DNA from: Isochrysis galbana
Lineage: Eukaryota; Haptophyta; Isochrysidales; Isochrysidaceae
NCBI GenBank assembly: GCA_018136815.1
Contig: CM030933.1
Location: 1,612,001-1,676,000, forward strand
DNA length: 64,000 bases
Direction of reading: 5' to 3'
The stretch's first letter is position 1. Every line of letters begins with the position of its first letter. The notes below the pieces were generated by a model. The model was not told the DNA's origin, did not search any database, and saw only the letters and a program-made list of their open reading frames with translations. Both the position numbers and the translations under genes were made by a program. Positions 10,541 to 21,674 of the stretch are shown one piece after another.

Positions 10541-11365
10541 TCATGGTACCAACGGAGATAAAAGAAAGCTGTAATCGTAGATGGCGATCGGCTGTCCGCG
10601 GGCATCAAAGTATCGACCATCACTCGGTTGCAGGAAAGCAGCAACACGCTGCTTGCTCCGTATTTTCCCGGTATCACCCTCTCGTGTAAAGGACTGTAGG
10701 ACTAGAAAATGTGTCCGCACCCCCTGCTCAATATTGTCCTGCTGGAATACCTCCTGCACAATCGTCTCATCACCCCATGCGGAAGGCAAAGAGTCGCTCG
10801 CACATAAATGGAGATCAACTCGCTGACCCAGCCGCTTTCCAGAGCGCGTTGGAGACTCGTATGAAAGGAGAACCCTGCCAGGCGAAGTGGCACTGCTCTC
10901 TGCTACAGTTACATTCGCGTCGGGCCAGAAAGCTTCCAAGGTCGTCTTGGCGTTGAGAGCACGGTTGGCAAACACTCCATCGCGCGACTTGTTGAACGAG
11001 AGCACAAAGTCTGGGGTTGCCCCGATATTGGGCAAGGGCAGGATGGACACCATGCGCACGCCAGGAGCGGTCTCGCTGAGAAAACTCCGACCAAGAGGAA
11101 GGCGCACACCTTCCAGCTTCGAGCTCACTCTCCATTGGCCAGCAAGCCACTCGGGCAGCGGAGCCTCAGAGCTGATGGCCGGCGGCCTGCTCGACCATGA
11201 ACACGTGTCGCTCCAGGGCTCTCCCCATGCGCTAATGCCCGCCGTACCAGGTCCGCGCAAGGCATTCGGATCAAGGACAGCAATGGCCGGCTTGCTCGGC
11301 AGAGAGAAGGCCAGCAGCGCCGCCAAGCCAGTCAAGTCCAGGGTCGCCCGACGGCCGACGATCAT
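10541..11365 (-). CDS. Probable thylakoid-lumen protein (DUF6816-like)
   Basis: A 274-residue intronless frame. The N-terminus MIVGRRATLDLTGLAALLAF ends at an AIA motif after a twin-arginine and hydrophobic core, as in Tat-type lumen targeting signals. The mature part has WLAGQWRVSSKLEGVRLPLG, a pattern I associate with DUF6816 plastid/cyanobacterial proteins, and later GRVLLSYESPTRSG and the ending IYDYSFLLSP. The function of such proteins is not known to me. A secondary plastid would require an extra signal peptide upstream, which this start does not supply, so a 5' exon may be missing. Family assignment is from memory of the motif and is weak; plastid location is more likely than not. Confidence 0.55.
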   Translation of the reverse strand: MIVGRRATLDLTGLAALLAFSLPSKPAIAVLDPNALRGPGTAGISAWGEPWSDTCSWSSRPPAISSEAPLPEWLAGQWRVSSKLEGVRLPLGRSFLSETAPGVRMVSILPLPNIGATPDFVLSFNKSRDGVFANRALNAKTTLEAFWPDANVTVAESSATSPGRVLLSYESPTRSGKRLGQRVDLHLCASDSLPSAWGDETIVQEVFQQDNIEQGVRTHFLVLQSFTREGDTGKIRSKQRVAAFLQPSDGRYFDARGQPIAIYDYSFLLSPLVP

Positions 11366-12482
11366 CGTGGTTCGTTCAAGGAATTCTCCTTGTTTCTCCT
11401 GTGCATCTATGCATTTCTACTGCTCTACTTGCGAGTATGTATGAGTAGCATGTAATACTACTAGTAGTATTCCATTGCTACTCCTACCTCAGAGTACAAA
11501 TCACTGAACAGCATGCAGCATGGCCAAAATAACGGTCTAAAAGTCCAAATGAACAGAAATAGTTATGAGAGGGCAATAGCAGGTACATTGGGGCGAAAGC
11601 GAAAGGCCGTGCGAAAATCTGGCATTCAGAGTCACCCAGGGCTTCGGAAGTCGGCTTAAAGTTTTTGGTTTTCAATATCTGTATTTCTGTATCGTTTTCA
11701 GTATTGCTAGTGGTATATAGACAGTACACGTATATCACATACTATGTGATATACCACCATGAGATTGATATTTAAAGACAAGAATTTTGAAGTTTGTGGC
11801 GCTCATTATTCATTATTGTTGTTGGTATTGGACGGCCCATTGCCATTGCCATTGCCGTTGCCTTTGAAAGGCCTTTGCCTTCGCGTGGAAGCTCTCGGAT
11901 CAGAGGCTCTCGCTCTCGCCGCTCACCACCGTCGCCAAGATACGAAACGCAAACGCTGACTCCCTCGCATAGTACACGTTGAGAAACGTACAAGCACAAG
12001 CACACAAGCACAAGCACCCACGCCGGTTACAACGGAAAACAGGCAACAAATCCGACCGACGACGCCTAACGACACAAGAGTGGAAAGAGGACAGAGGCGT
12101 TTGGGTAAGTAGGAGTAGGAGCTAGGGGAAGGTACATGGTACACACCGTCTGCCTACCGCCCTTTCCCCCCGTTCATTCAACCCCCCAGCACTCCTGGGC
12201 CCTTAATTAGCGTACGAGAGGAGTAGTCGCAAGGCAGGACGTTTTGGCGTTTTAATTTTAGCTGAGCTCAGAGCTCATCCTGCTCATTATTAGTCACTAT
12301 CACTTGTACTACTACAAATAAAAGCATATAGGGTGTGCAGAATTCGCGAGCAGGACTGCAAGACTTACTCCCAAAGTAGCGCACGCAACGAGAATACGAA
12401 AATATCTTTCAGTCCTCACTGATACCACTGCCGTACCGTCACAATACAACTGCTGCCATTTGTTGCCTTTGCTTCTCTATGA
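11366..12482. other. Intergenic, no gene seen
   Basis: No supported coding frame. It contains a short CCATTG repeat near 11838, a TAGTAGTAT-type repeat near 11460 and AT-richer patches. The genes on both sides are on the minus strand, so the promoter of the 10541 gene lies at its left end. Confidence 0.5.
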
Positions 12483-13001
12483 TTAGACATCTGCATGAAC
12501 ATCCAAAGATCCCAACCGTTGTATGAAACGAAACTCTGCCTCGCTAACAGGCTGAACGGAGAGCCGCGGCTGACGGGAAAGGACCATATCCTGCAGTGCG
12601 CCATCTTCCCCGCTGTACTTCTTCATTTCTTCGAGTGTCACAAGTCTGCTGTAGCGCGACGCAAACTCCACATCGACGCAACAGAACTTCTCATGACCTG
12701 GCTCAGGATACGCTGGTCGCACGACCTTCACCTCGCCCACGACACCAACTTTCTTCCCGCAGGAAGAATGGTAGAAGAGACAGACGTCACCCTCGCTCAT
12801 CGCGCGCATGTTACGTTGGGCGACAGCGTTTCGCACTCCATCCCATGCTGATCGGCCATCTCGACACATGTCATCGATGGCATAGTCCGAAGGCTCGCTC
12901 TTGATCAACCAGTGACGGAGCGCAGAAGTCGAGGCCGTGGTTGTAAGCATCGATGATCCAACTGCCACTGCCGCAGACAGCGCGCCGGCTTTCCGCTTCA
13001 T
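12483..13001 (-). CDS. THYN1: THYN1-like EVE-domain protein
   Basis: 172 residues with one EVE domain, the PUA-like fold thought to read modified bases. The family landmarks are clear: WLIKSEPSDYAIDDM near residue 31, WDGVRNAVAQRNMRAMSEGD, then VCLFYHSSCGKKVGVVGEVK, and DVEFASRYSRLVTLEEMKKY. Thymocyte nuclear protein 1 and its bacterial relatives are about 150-225 residues, so this is full length. The first 28 residues (MKRKAGALSAAVAVGSSML...) are basic and then small/hydroxylated and could be a nuclear or organelle leader. The next gene upstream is not resolved. Confidence 0.92.
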   Translation of the reverse strand: MKRKAGALSAAVAVGSSMLTTTASTSALRHWLIKSEPSDYAIDDMCRDGRSAWDGVRNAVAQRNMRAMSEGDVCLFYHSSCGKKVGVVGEVKVVRPAYPEPGHEKFCCVDVEFASRYSRLVTLEEMKKYSGEDGALQDMVLSRQPRLSVQPVSEAEFRFIQRLGSLDVHADV

Positions 13002-13095
13002 CGTCGCTCGTTCGCGCCCACCCTTGCCCCTTGCCGCTGTCCGCCTCGCCGTCGTTCACGGAAGAGAAAGGAGGCCCGAGGAGCCCTCTTCCCAC

Positions 13096-13142
13096 GAAGT
13101 ACTTCCCTCCCCCCCCCCCCCCCCCCCTCCTCTTCTTTCTTC
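13096..13142. repeat. C-run followed by CT tract
   Basis: A run of about 20 C followed by TCCTCTTCTTTCTTCTTCTCC, about 100 bp upstream of the THYN1 start. On the gene's sense strand this is a GA/G tract. Confidence 0.9.
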
Positions 13143-13569
13143 TTCTCCCTGGATGAAATTCGGAATTCTCAGATTCAGATCTTCACGGCTCCTCTGAAAA
13201 AGTAGGGAGGGGGTGAACTGTGAACTGTGAACAGCGCCGTTACCGTTATTTGCTATTTGCGTGGTCTACACAACACACGTCCGACGTCCGTCCATTGACG
13301 TGTATATGCCGCGCCTCGACGACGGGGGCGCGCGGTGCGTAGCGCCGGAGACATGCTCATAAGAGACTAGTTGGTAGTTGGAGTTTGAAGTTGAAGTTGC
13401 CACACACACCCAACTAGCGACTGAAACGAGGAAGCGTTTACGGCGATAGGCGTGGCTTGAGGAGGCCCGGGTGGGAAGACGGGCTCAATTACCTCCGGAG
13501 CTGGAGGCGGAAGGATGGGCTTAGGCGATGGCGAGCGCGACGACGGAGCGGACATTTTGAGAGCAAGAG

Positions 13570-13574
13570 CGAGC

Positions 13575-13606
<32 letters not shown>

Positions 13607-13740
13607 GGGCGAGGGCGAGGGCGAGCTAGAGTCTAGAGTGTGTTGGTGTAGTAGTTGCTGTAGTTGAGTGTGAAGAATGCGAAACGAGAAACGAGAACGG
13701 GAACGGGACGAGAACGAGGACGAGAACGAGGAACGAGGGA
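13570..13740. repeat. GAGGGC and GAACGA minisatellites
   Basis: About eight copies of GAGGGC at 13576-13625, then irregular GAACGAGAACG-type repeats from 13680 to 13740. An open 62-residue minus-strand frame starts at 13556 (MSAPSSRSPSPKPILPPPAP) and could be a small first exon, but nothing downstream supports it. Confidence 0.8.
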
Positions 13741-14778
13741 CGAGGCTAGCAGCTAGAACAACGCGCTCGAGGCACGTGACGCGTGAAGATATAGATAGTG
13801 TAGCAGCTACAGTAGTTTTAGTTATAGTTATACAACGGGGATGCAGGGGCAGGGGGGGGTGGCGGGGGGCGGGGGGATTTTGTTGCGGGTGGGAGGAGGA
13901 ATATTTTTGGGTGCGTGCTATACTGATACTGAGCACGCCCCGTCTTCCACCCCTCCTCGGTTCGGCAACTCCAGATTCCCCCTCGCATGGAAATGTTGAA
14001 ATTACAAATAACCCTGGGTTCCGGGTTCTGAGAGCTCTCTTTCTTCATTCCTCTCTCGCCGAGGGAGGAGGGCACCACTCGCTCCCGATGCGCGGGCATG
14101 TGCTCTTAAAGAGGGGCGGCGGCACAACCCTTGTTAAAACAATAGGCAATAGGGTCATGGAACGCGCGCCGCTCCCCTCCCTTCGTGCCGCCAACCCCGC
14201 CGCGACGGACGACCGGGCCATGCTCGACGCCTCGCACCCGAGGCGCCCACGAGAGGGCGGCGCCCCCCCCCGACCCAGGTGCGCACGAGACTCGACCCGT
14301 GCCGACCCCGGGCTGCCGACCACGAGCAAGGCCACCATGGCCAGCATGCCCAGCATGGCCCACACACACTGCCCACAACTCCTCCCTGTCTGCCACCAAT
14401 GGCAGGGGGAGCGAAGAAATAAAGAAAGAAGTCTCTCTCTCTTCTCCTCGAATCCCTGCACCTCGCTGGCGCAGAACACAAGGCAGACAAGCAGATACCA
14501 TGAGACACTCCCTTTACTTCTTTCATCGCCCCCCCGAACCCACCCTCGCTGGTCTTTCTCTCCCTTCCCACGATTGTTGATTGTCCCTCTTCCTACAAGT
14601 TATACTCCTATTCCTCTTCCCAAGGCCTCGGCAGCACAAATTTCTCTCTCCCCTCCCTCCCCCCCCCAACAAAATGTGTTGTGGGCGGGACCCGCAGCAG
14701 ATGTGATTAAACATCTCTCCAACGAACCCGATTTCTTCTAGAGAGAGAGGGTGGGGGGGCGCGCGCTCGCTCTCTTCC

Positions 14779-14780
<2 letters not shown>
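13741..14780. other. Intergenic, low-complexity open frames only
   Basis: Long open frames on both strands here come from GC-rich, Pro/Arg/Ser-biased sequence without any domain. I do not call a gene. Confidence 0.5.
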
Positions 14781-14838
<58 letters not shown>

Positions 14839-15117
14839 CGCCCGCCGCTTCTTTTCCTCCCACCTCATCACCTCTCTCCCCCTCCCCATTAAACTCCTCC
14901 TCCTCATACTTCTCTCCTCTCCCTCCCCCCCCCCCTCCTCCTTCCCTCTCTCCTCTCTCTCCATCATCATTAACTACTCCCCCCCCCCCCCCCCCCCCTC
15001 GGCCGACCCCTCCTCGGCGGCTCGCATCTTCTCTCTCTCTCCCCCCCCCCTTTCCCTCCTCCCCGCCCCCCTCCTCCCCCTTCCGGTTGCCCCTCCCCCC
15101 CCTCCACCCCTTTCCCA
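14781..15117 (+). promoter_or_regulatory. (CT)n and C-rich tract upstream of transhydrogenase
   Basis: About 27 perfect CT repeats (14781-14834) are followed by pyrimidine-only stretches and C-runs up to the transhydrogenase ATG at 15118. The tract lies on the sense strand directly upstream, as at several other genes here, so it may form the 5' untranslated region or core promoter (plant promoters have a comparable Y patch). The regulatory role is inference. Confidence 0.5.
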
Positions 15118-18100
15118 ATGCTGCTCACCGGGCGCGTGCGGAGCCGTCCGCGCGCGCTCGTGGCGGCCGCCCGCCGCTACCTCTCTTCGGGCATCCCCTA
15201 TGCCTCTCTCTCCATCGGAGTGCCAAAGGAGACCGCACCAAGAGAGAAGAGAGTGGCACACACGCCCGAGAGTGTTGCAAAGCTCACCAAGGAGGGCTTC
15301 CCGGTGATCGTGGAGGCGGGAGCGGGGGCCGCAGCGGACTTTTCCGACGAGGCCTACAAGGCGGCCGGTGCAACGCTCGCGTCTCGCGAGCAGGCCTTTG
15401 GAGCAGGGCTCGTTGCAAAAGTCATGCCGCCGACGGCCGAAGAGGCCAAGCTCATTGGAGACCGCATGCTGCTCTCGTTCGTGTATCCCGCGCAGAACGA
15501 GGCGCTGATCAAGCAGCTTCAGGAACAGAAGGCCACCGTCTTCGCGATGGACTGCATCCCCCGCACCCTTTCGCGTGGTCAGGCATTTGACGCGCTCTCA
15601 TCGCAGGCCAACATTGCTGGTTACCGCGCAGTCATTGAGGCGTCGAGCGTCTTCGGCCGCTTCTTCGCAGGGCAGATGACGGCGGCGGGCAAGGTGGCGC
15701 CAGCCAAGGTGCTCGTTTTGGGTGGCGGCGTCGCCGGCCTGGCTGCCGTGCAGACTGCCAAGAATATGGGCGCCATCGTGCGCCTCTTTGATGTGCGGGC
15801 GGCAGTCAAGGAGCAGGCGCAGTCACTCGGCGCCGAATTCCTCGAGGTCGACTATGAGGAGAGCGGAGAGGGAAGCGGAGGCTATGCCAAGGAGATGTCG
15901 AAGGAGTGGCACGCTGAGGCGCAGAAGATGCTGGCCAAGCAGTGCGAAGAGGTCGACATCATCATCACAACTGCACTCATCCCTGGCAAGAAGGCACCTG
16001 TGATGGTGACCGACGAGATGGTCAAGAAGATGAAGCCCGGTTCCGTCACTGTAGACCTGGCCGCCTCGGCGGGAGGCAACGTGGCCACGACGGTTGCGGA
16101 TGAAATGATCGTCACACCCAACGGTGTCAAGTGCATCGGCTACACCGATCTCAATTCGCGCCTCGCCTCCACCTCGTCAACGCTCTATGCCAACAACCAG
16201 CAAAAGTGGATTCTTGCAGCCGGCCCGACCACAACCAAGGAAAAGGGTGTCTTCAAGCTTGATCCAGAGGACATCGCGGTGCGCGGGATGACAGTTCTGG
16301 AGAAGGGGGAGCTCAAATGGCCTTGGACGCCACCCCCTCCTCCCCCGCCGCCACCGAAGCCTGAGCCCAAGCCGGAGGTCGTCCTCACGGACGATGACTA
16401 CAAGGCTATGTACATGGCCGATGCGAAGCGCGCCGGTTACGGCGCCGCCGTGATGCTCGGCGTGGGAATAGTCTCCCCCACTGCCGCCTTCTCCAACATG
16501 TTCACCACCTTTGCGCTCTCGGGTGTGATCGGCTACCAGGTTGTTTGGGGAGTCGCGCACTCACTCCACTCGCCGCTTATGGCAGTGACAAATGCGGTCT
16601 CGGGCATGACTGCTGTGGGCGGTATGTACACGATGGGTGGCGGCCTCATGCCGAGTACCTTGGCCGAAACGCTCGGCTTCACCGCCACCGCAATTTCGGC
16701 CATCAATATCACTGGCGGTTTCCTCGTTACCAAGAAGATGCTCGACATGTTCAAGCGGCCAACCGACCCACCCGAGTACTACGAGTATTACGCCTACCCA
16801 ATGGCGGGCTTCCTCGGCGGCTTTAGCCTGATCAGCCTCGGCTTCCCAGAAGCAGCCAACATCGCGGCGACCGCCTCAGCTCTTGGCTGCATCGGCGGCA
16901 TCGCTGGTCTCGCCTCGCAGTCCACCGCCCGGCTCGGCCTTGTCTCGGGCATGGCGGGCGTCTCCACGGGCATTGCCGCGACGATTGCGTCGCTCGACTG
17001 GCCCGCTGCTACCTATGTCCAGTTAGCTGCTGCACTTGGAGGCGGTGGTGCGGCCGGCTATGTCATCGCCAAGCGCGTCGACCCTACGTCGCTGCCACAG
17101 ACGGTGGCCGCGTTCCATTCGCTTGTCGGTCTTGCCGCCGTGTTCTCTGCGGGCGCCGACTACCTCGCGCACGCGGCGCACTCGCCAGAACTGCTCGACA
17201 CAGTGAGGCTCACGTCGATCGCGCTTGCGTCGGTCATTGGTGGTGTCACGACCACCGGCTCTGTGATTGCCTTCGGCAAGCTCAACGGCAACCTGACGTC
17301 GGCGCCGCTTCAGCTCGCCCAGCGCGACTATATCAACATGGGGATGGGCGCTGGCACGCTCGCGTGCATGGGCCTTATGATTGCTAACCCGTCGCCCGCA
17401 GCCGGCATGCTGGCGCTAGCCGGCATGGGCGTGCTCTCGGGCGGTCTGGGGTTGCACATGACCGCTTCCATCGGAGGCGCCGACATGCCCGTCGTCATCA
17501 CCGTGCTGAACTCATATTCAGGTTGGGCGCTGTGCGCCGAGGGCTTCATGCTCGATAAGCCGCTGCTGACCACCGTTGGCGCGCTCATCGGCTCCTCGGG
17601 AGCCATCCTCACCCACATTATGTGCGTCGCAATGAACCGTGACATTGTGTCGGTCCTCCTCGGCGGCTACGGCACATCGGCCACTGGCAAGGGCGAGGCT
17701 ATGGTGTTTGAGGGCGAGGCCACCTTCACCGATGTCGATCAGGCCGTTGACGCTCTCAAGACGGCCAAGGAGGTTATCGTCGTGCCGGGCTACGGCCTTG
17801 CCGTCGCCAACGGGCAGTATGCCATGGCGGAGATTGCAAAGACTCTGCGAAACCAGGTGCGAACATTTGGCGCATACTCTCACCTAGGGTGTGAGCGCCG
17901 ACGGCCAGATATGCCAGCATAGGACTTACCCAACGACGCCGCGTGGCGTACACACCACGCTGGTACGATTCTCGCCTCACCCGTCGTCATTCATCATGTG
18001 CGCTCACCATTCCTCCGCTTCGCACCTTAGGGCGTGAACCTCCGATTTGCCATCCACCCGGTGGCCGGACGAATGCCCGGCCAGTTGAATGTCCTGTTGG

Positions 18101-18417
18101 CTGAGGCGGGTGTGCCCTACGACATTGTGCTTGAGATGGAGGAGATCAACGACGATTTCAAGAGTGCCGATCTCTGCCTCGTTGTCGGCGCCAATGACAC
18201 CGTCAACTCTGCCGCCATCGAAGACCCCAACTCAATCATCGCTGGTATGCCCGTGTTGCACGTGTGGGAAGCTAAGAACGTGATTGTGATGAAGCGCTCT
18301 ATGGGCGCCGGCTACGCGGGTGCGGATAATCCCGTGTTCTTCAAGGAGAACACCGACATGCTCCTCGGCGACGCCAAGAAGACCCTTGACGCAATCAAGG
18401 CAAAGTTGGATGAGTGA
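15118..18417 (+). CDS. NNT: Proton-translocating NAD(P) transhydrogenase, mitochondrial
   Basis: Exon 1 15118-17856 and exon 2 18031-18417 (174-bp intron, donor GTGCGA, acceptor CTTAG) give 1041 residues. The enzyme moves hydride from NADH to NADP+ using the proton gradient of the inner mitochondrial membrane. Seen in order: an Arg-rich presequence with RRYLSS cleavage context; the NAD-binding domain I ([40 protein letters not shown]); a Pro-rich linker at 16328-16359 ([10 protein letters not shown]); a long membrane domain II; and NADP-binding domain III ([12 protein letters not shown], then after the splice [20 protein letters not shown]). The join restores the conserved block across the intron exactly. 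One gene carries all three domains in the dI-dII-dIII order of animal NNT; bacteria split it into two. Confidence 0.96.
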
Positions 18418-19168
18418 GGCGGGAGGACCTAATTGCTGACCTATCCGCCTGCGCGCATCCCATTCACGCCCTTCCGTGGGCCGATGGCGCCTCATTGGGT
18501 TCGAAGGGCGTTCGTGGGGTATGCAATGACGGTTCCCATAGAACACGATTTCTTCGTCCTTGGTCAACATGTGCAACACGGACAAATGAGGCGATACTTT
18601 CTCCCAGTGCCGAGGCAACCCTCTCTGTCTCTGTGCGTGTACTAAAAGCGCTGAATGCTAAATGAAGTAAAGAAGCTAAAATAGAATGCTGAAAGTAGAA
18701 ACGGCAGCTTACCCTACGTTCTGCTTCCGGTGGTGACACTGATGAAAGCATGATGAGATGAAGACAGCTGACAGCTGGCTGAGCACTGATAGCACTAGCA
18801 CTAGGGGGAACGCGCTTGCGTGCGCTTATGCACCGTGCTAGTGCTAGCTACTAGCTACGTCATCCTCGTCTCGTCCTCCTCCCTCCTCCCCTGGCCCCTG
18901 CAACTCAAACTCTAAAAGGAATAAGAAGGGGGCGAGCGCAAGAGCAAGAGCAAGCGCGCTGCTCGCTACTCCCACCTCCCACCCTTCAACGGGTTCTTTG
19001 ACCTCCTTCCAAACAGGTGGGAAAGCCCCCAGCCCAGAGGCGCCTGAAGAAGCCCGTGTTCGTTAGCGTGAGCGTCCTCTATCTAGCGTGTAGCGTGATC
19101 TCGTAGGAGAAAAACCACTTGAGAAGAGCATAAATATTAAAAGTAGTAGTAGTAGTTCGTATTCCTAG
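18418..19168. other. Intergenic between two plus-strand genes
   Basis: No coding frame supported. A short inverted pair around TAGCACTAGCACTAGGG and CCGTGCTAGTGCTAGCTA lies near 18790-18850, and (TAG/TAGTAG) triplets precede the kinesin start at 19140-19155. Confidence 0.5.
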
Positions 19169-20962
19169 ATGGAAGTTGAGATCTGCGAGCCGAAGAAGTT
19201 GCCTCTTCCGTCTCGTCGGAGGTCAACTGTTGAATCTCTGCGCTCCGCCGCTTCCCCCCTTCCCCTCTCACCCCCCTCTCTCCCTTCCTCGATGCCCTCG
19301 GTCGGCGTGCGGCTTATCTCGCCGCCCACGCGAGACTCAGGCGTGCCACCAGCGCTGCGCACTACCGGCGTCGACGGCGCACTCGAGCTGCACCGGCCGA
19401 AGACCTCCAACGTGAAGAGCCTCCTCTTCGACTTTGCAGCACCACCCGGAGCCAGCTCGGCGGAGGTGTACGAAGGGCTGGTCGAGCCCGAGTTAAAGCG
19501 CGCAATGGCAGCTGACCTAAGCCTCTGTATCCTCGCCCACGGCTCGTGCTCCTCGGGAAAGACCTCCACCATCAGGGGGAGGCTCAGCGATGAGCCAGGT
19601 GTCGCAGCGCGGCTGGCACACCAACTAGGCAATCTATGCGCGCAGTCACCGAACGAGTGCACCCTGCTCGTCTCGGCCGTGCTCAGCAGCATTCACACCA
19701 ACAGCCGCGAACGGATCATCGACGCTCTAGCTCTCCCTGACTCTCAGTCAAACACAGGCTTGGCTGTGCGCGAGCATAGTGATGGTATGCCGCATGCCAG
19801 CCCCTGTTATGTCGCCAATCTGACCCAGCTCGAGGCGAAGGGCGGCGATGAGGCTGTCAAGATTGTTGAATCAGCAATGCAAACATGTCGTCGAGAGGAG
19901 TCGCTTAGCGACGCTATCCGTGTGCATTTCCTTCTGTCAATGGAGGTCCGTAAGGTGAGCAAGGATGGGGCAGAGAAGTTGTTTTCCATCTCGGTGCTCG
20001 ACCTCGGTGGGATCGCTCGAGCAAGGGCTGCGACGAAAGGTGCTGCGGGACGAGCATCTTCCTCCACGATAGGGCGCGGGTCGAGTGGGCGTGGGCCCGC
20101 TGCTGCTGGCTGCGCAGCTAGCTCCAGTGCGACGCAAGAGGATCCAGTGTTGCGGGCCCTTGGACGTGTGGTGGATGCTTTGGAGACGAGCGCATCCTTC
20201 GTTCCTTATCGCGATTCGAAGCTTACTAGGCTCATCTCGCCTGCCTTGGGCGGCGGAGCATCGCTCCTTGCACTTATCCACGTGAGGGACGACAAGTACG
20301 AGGAGAGCGAGGCGGCACTCACCTTCGGCAAGCGCCTGCACAAGCTCCGCCTGCCGGAGGTGCCTGCAAAGGTTTGGTTCCCACACCATGAGGCACGCGC
20401 TGCAGAAGAGCGGATAGCTGTTGCGTGCACAACACTGGGGCTCCCGCGCGATGGACTGACGTCCGGTGCAATTCATTTGGACGAGACCTCCTCGGACGAG
20501 TTGCTTCAACTGCAGTCGGATCTCCTCCTTGCTGAGCGGCTTGCAGCAAGGCTTAACCTTGGCACAAATGTTGTCCCCGCACTTCACCCAATCCGAACAG
20601 CTACAAGTGCTTGCATCACTGGGACTGCGAGCAACAGCGGCGCTTCTGCGGTGCCGAAAAGTGCGCTAAGTCTGCTAAAAGGCCGCGCGCCAGCGCGCTC
20701 CGGAAGTCGAGCTGCTGAAGTTGCGTCCCGTGCACCAACTGCACTTGGCGACCAACCTGCTCAAGGCTTTGCTCAACAGACTAATCAGACACTCGGAAGT
20801 CGCGAATATCGTGTAGGTGAGACTGTGCTTGCACAATTTGACAATGGAGAGTGGTATGATGCCGAGATTCTGCGGGCGGCTCCAGGTGGCACCTACACTG
20901 TTCACTTCATCGATGACGGCATTGAGCTCAAGCTTGGACATGACCGTATACGTCCACACTAG
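19169..20962 (+). CDS. Divergent kinesin motor with C-terminal Tudor domain
   Basis: 597 residues in one exon. The N-terminal 400 residues are a kinesin motor: FDFAAPPGASSAEVYEGLV, a P-loop GSCSSGKTST at residue 125 (family GQTGSGKTYTM), a switch II DLGGIARA (family DLAGSE), VPYRDSKLTRLISPALGGGA, then the neck-side ALTFGKRLHKLRLPEVP. Switch I (usually NxxSSRSH) is barely recognisable as LSDAIRVHFLL, so ATPase activity is uncertain. A low-complexity Ser/Gly insert follows switch II. The last 55 residues (YRVGETVLAQFDNGEWYDAE, then YTVHFIDDGIELKL) are a Tudor-type barrel, which in other proteins binds methylated lysine or arginine. There is little coiled coil between the two, so a classical dimeric transporter is unlikely. 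Confidence 0.8.
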   Translation: MEVEICEPKKLPLPSRRRSTVESLRSAASPLPLSPPSLPSSMPSVGVRLISPPTRDSGVPPALRTTGVDGALELHRPKTSNVKSLLFDFAAPPGASSAEVYEGLVEPELKRAMAADLSLCILAHGSCSSGKTSTIRGRLSDEPGVAARLAHQLGNLCAQSPNECTLLVSAVLSSIHTNSRERIIDALALPDSQSNTGLAVREHSDGMPHASPCYVANLTQLEAKGGDEAVKIVESAMQTCRREESLSDAIRVHFLLSMEVRKVSKDGAEKLFSISVLDLGGIARARAATKGAAGRASSSTIGRGSSGRGPAAAGCAASSSATQEDPVLRALGRVVDALETSASFVPYRDSKLTRLISPALGGGASLLALIHVRDDKYEESEAALTFGKRLHKLRLPEVPAKVWFPHHEARAAEERIAVACTTLGLPRDGLTSGAIHLDETSSDELLQLQSDLLLAERLAARLNLGTNVVPALHPIRTATSACITGTASNSGASAVPKSALSLLKGRAPARSGSRAAEVASRAPTALGDQPAQGFAQQTNQTLGSREYRVGETVLAQFDNGEWYDAEILRAAPGGTYTVHFIDDGIELKLGHDRIRPH

Positions 20963-21299
20963 ATTTTAGGGCTCCATGGGATGGGAAGGTGGGGCTCGCT
21001 GTCTTCCAGCCCAGCGCTCGCACGCGACTAGTTCCGCGCATTCCTTTCTTTCCTCGAGCTGGCCTTGCATTCTAGTTTGCCTAGCTAACCATGAAACTGG
21101 CACTGCCATGCAGTCTCCGGTTGCGAACGGGTGCTCCCGTGTACAAGACACCTTAATAGCACGATCTAGCGCGCCCGTGTTTCGTGTTTTGATGCTACGC
21201 GATTTGAACGTTGCACGGCTGCCTCTTGCAAGTCTCGTTCAAGTTGAACGATGCTCATAAGTTGCATCATCTTTTCATCAACATCAACCAAGTTCAGCT

Positions 21300-21390
21300 C
21301 TTCACGGTGGTTGAGATCGCGATGCACGACTCCTCGTGCATGAAGATATGCGAGAGCGGCGAGGACCCGAGGGGGGGAGGTGTGAGCCAC
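21300..21390 (-). pseudogene. Protein-kinase catalytic-loop fragment
   Basis: On the minus strand, VLAALAYLHARGVVHRDLNH reproduces kinase subdomain VI (YLHxxGxxHRDLK) with N for the catalytic-loop lysine. The following residues do not continue into the DFG region, and no other kinase motifs are found nearby. It is an isolated exon-sized scrap, either a relic or one exon of a gene I cannot assemble. Confidence 0.5.
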
Positions 21391-21489
21391 TCACGAAATT
21401 TATTTTCACGTCATACGTGAAAGATCAGAATTACTCAAAGGGATGGCGATGGCGGCCGTCGTTGGCCGTCGCTGTTTGATTGTATATAA

Positions 21490-21566
21490 GATAGAGGAGG
21501 CGAGGGTGGCGGTATGCCGCGTGAAAGTAGTGGTCCAGAGCCGCGTGCGCGGCGAGAATATTAATA
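21490..21566 (+). repeat. Dispersed repeat ending GCGAGAATATTAA
   Basis: Contains CCGCGTGCGCGGCGAGAATA at 21541, matching the 3' block of the repeat family at 9118 (minus), 30320, 55545 (minus) and 61545. It lies in the short gap between the kinase scrap and the 3' end of the methyltransferase gene. Confidence 0.6.
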
Positions 21567-21674
21567 GTTGAAACGTTTACTATGCGTCTCTTAGAAACAC
21601 CATGGACTACGGCGCAGCGTGATTTTCAAGCCCCCGACCGTGCTATCCGAACATCTCCAGACATGCACGTGATC

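Noticed and set aside
13677-14741. 354-codon plus-strand frame before the transhydrogenase
   Set aside because: Compositionally biased, no domain, crosses unrelated low-complexity blocks.
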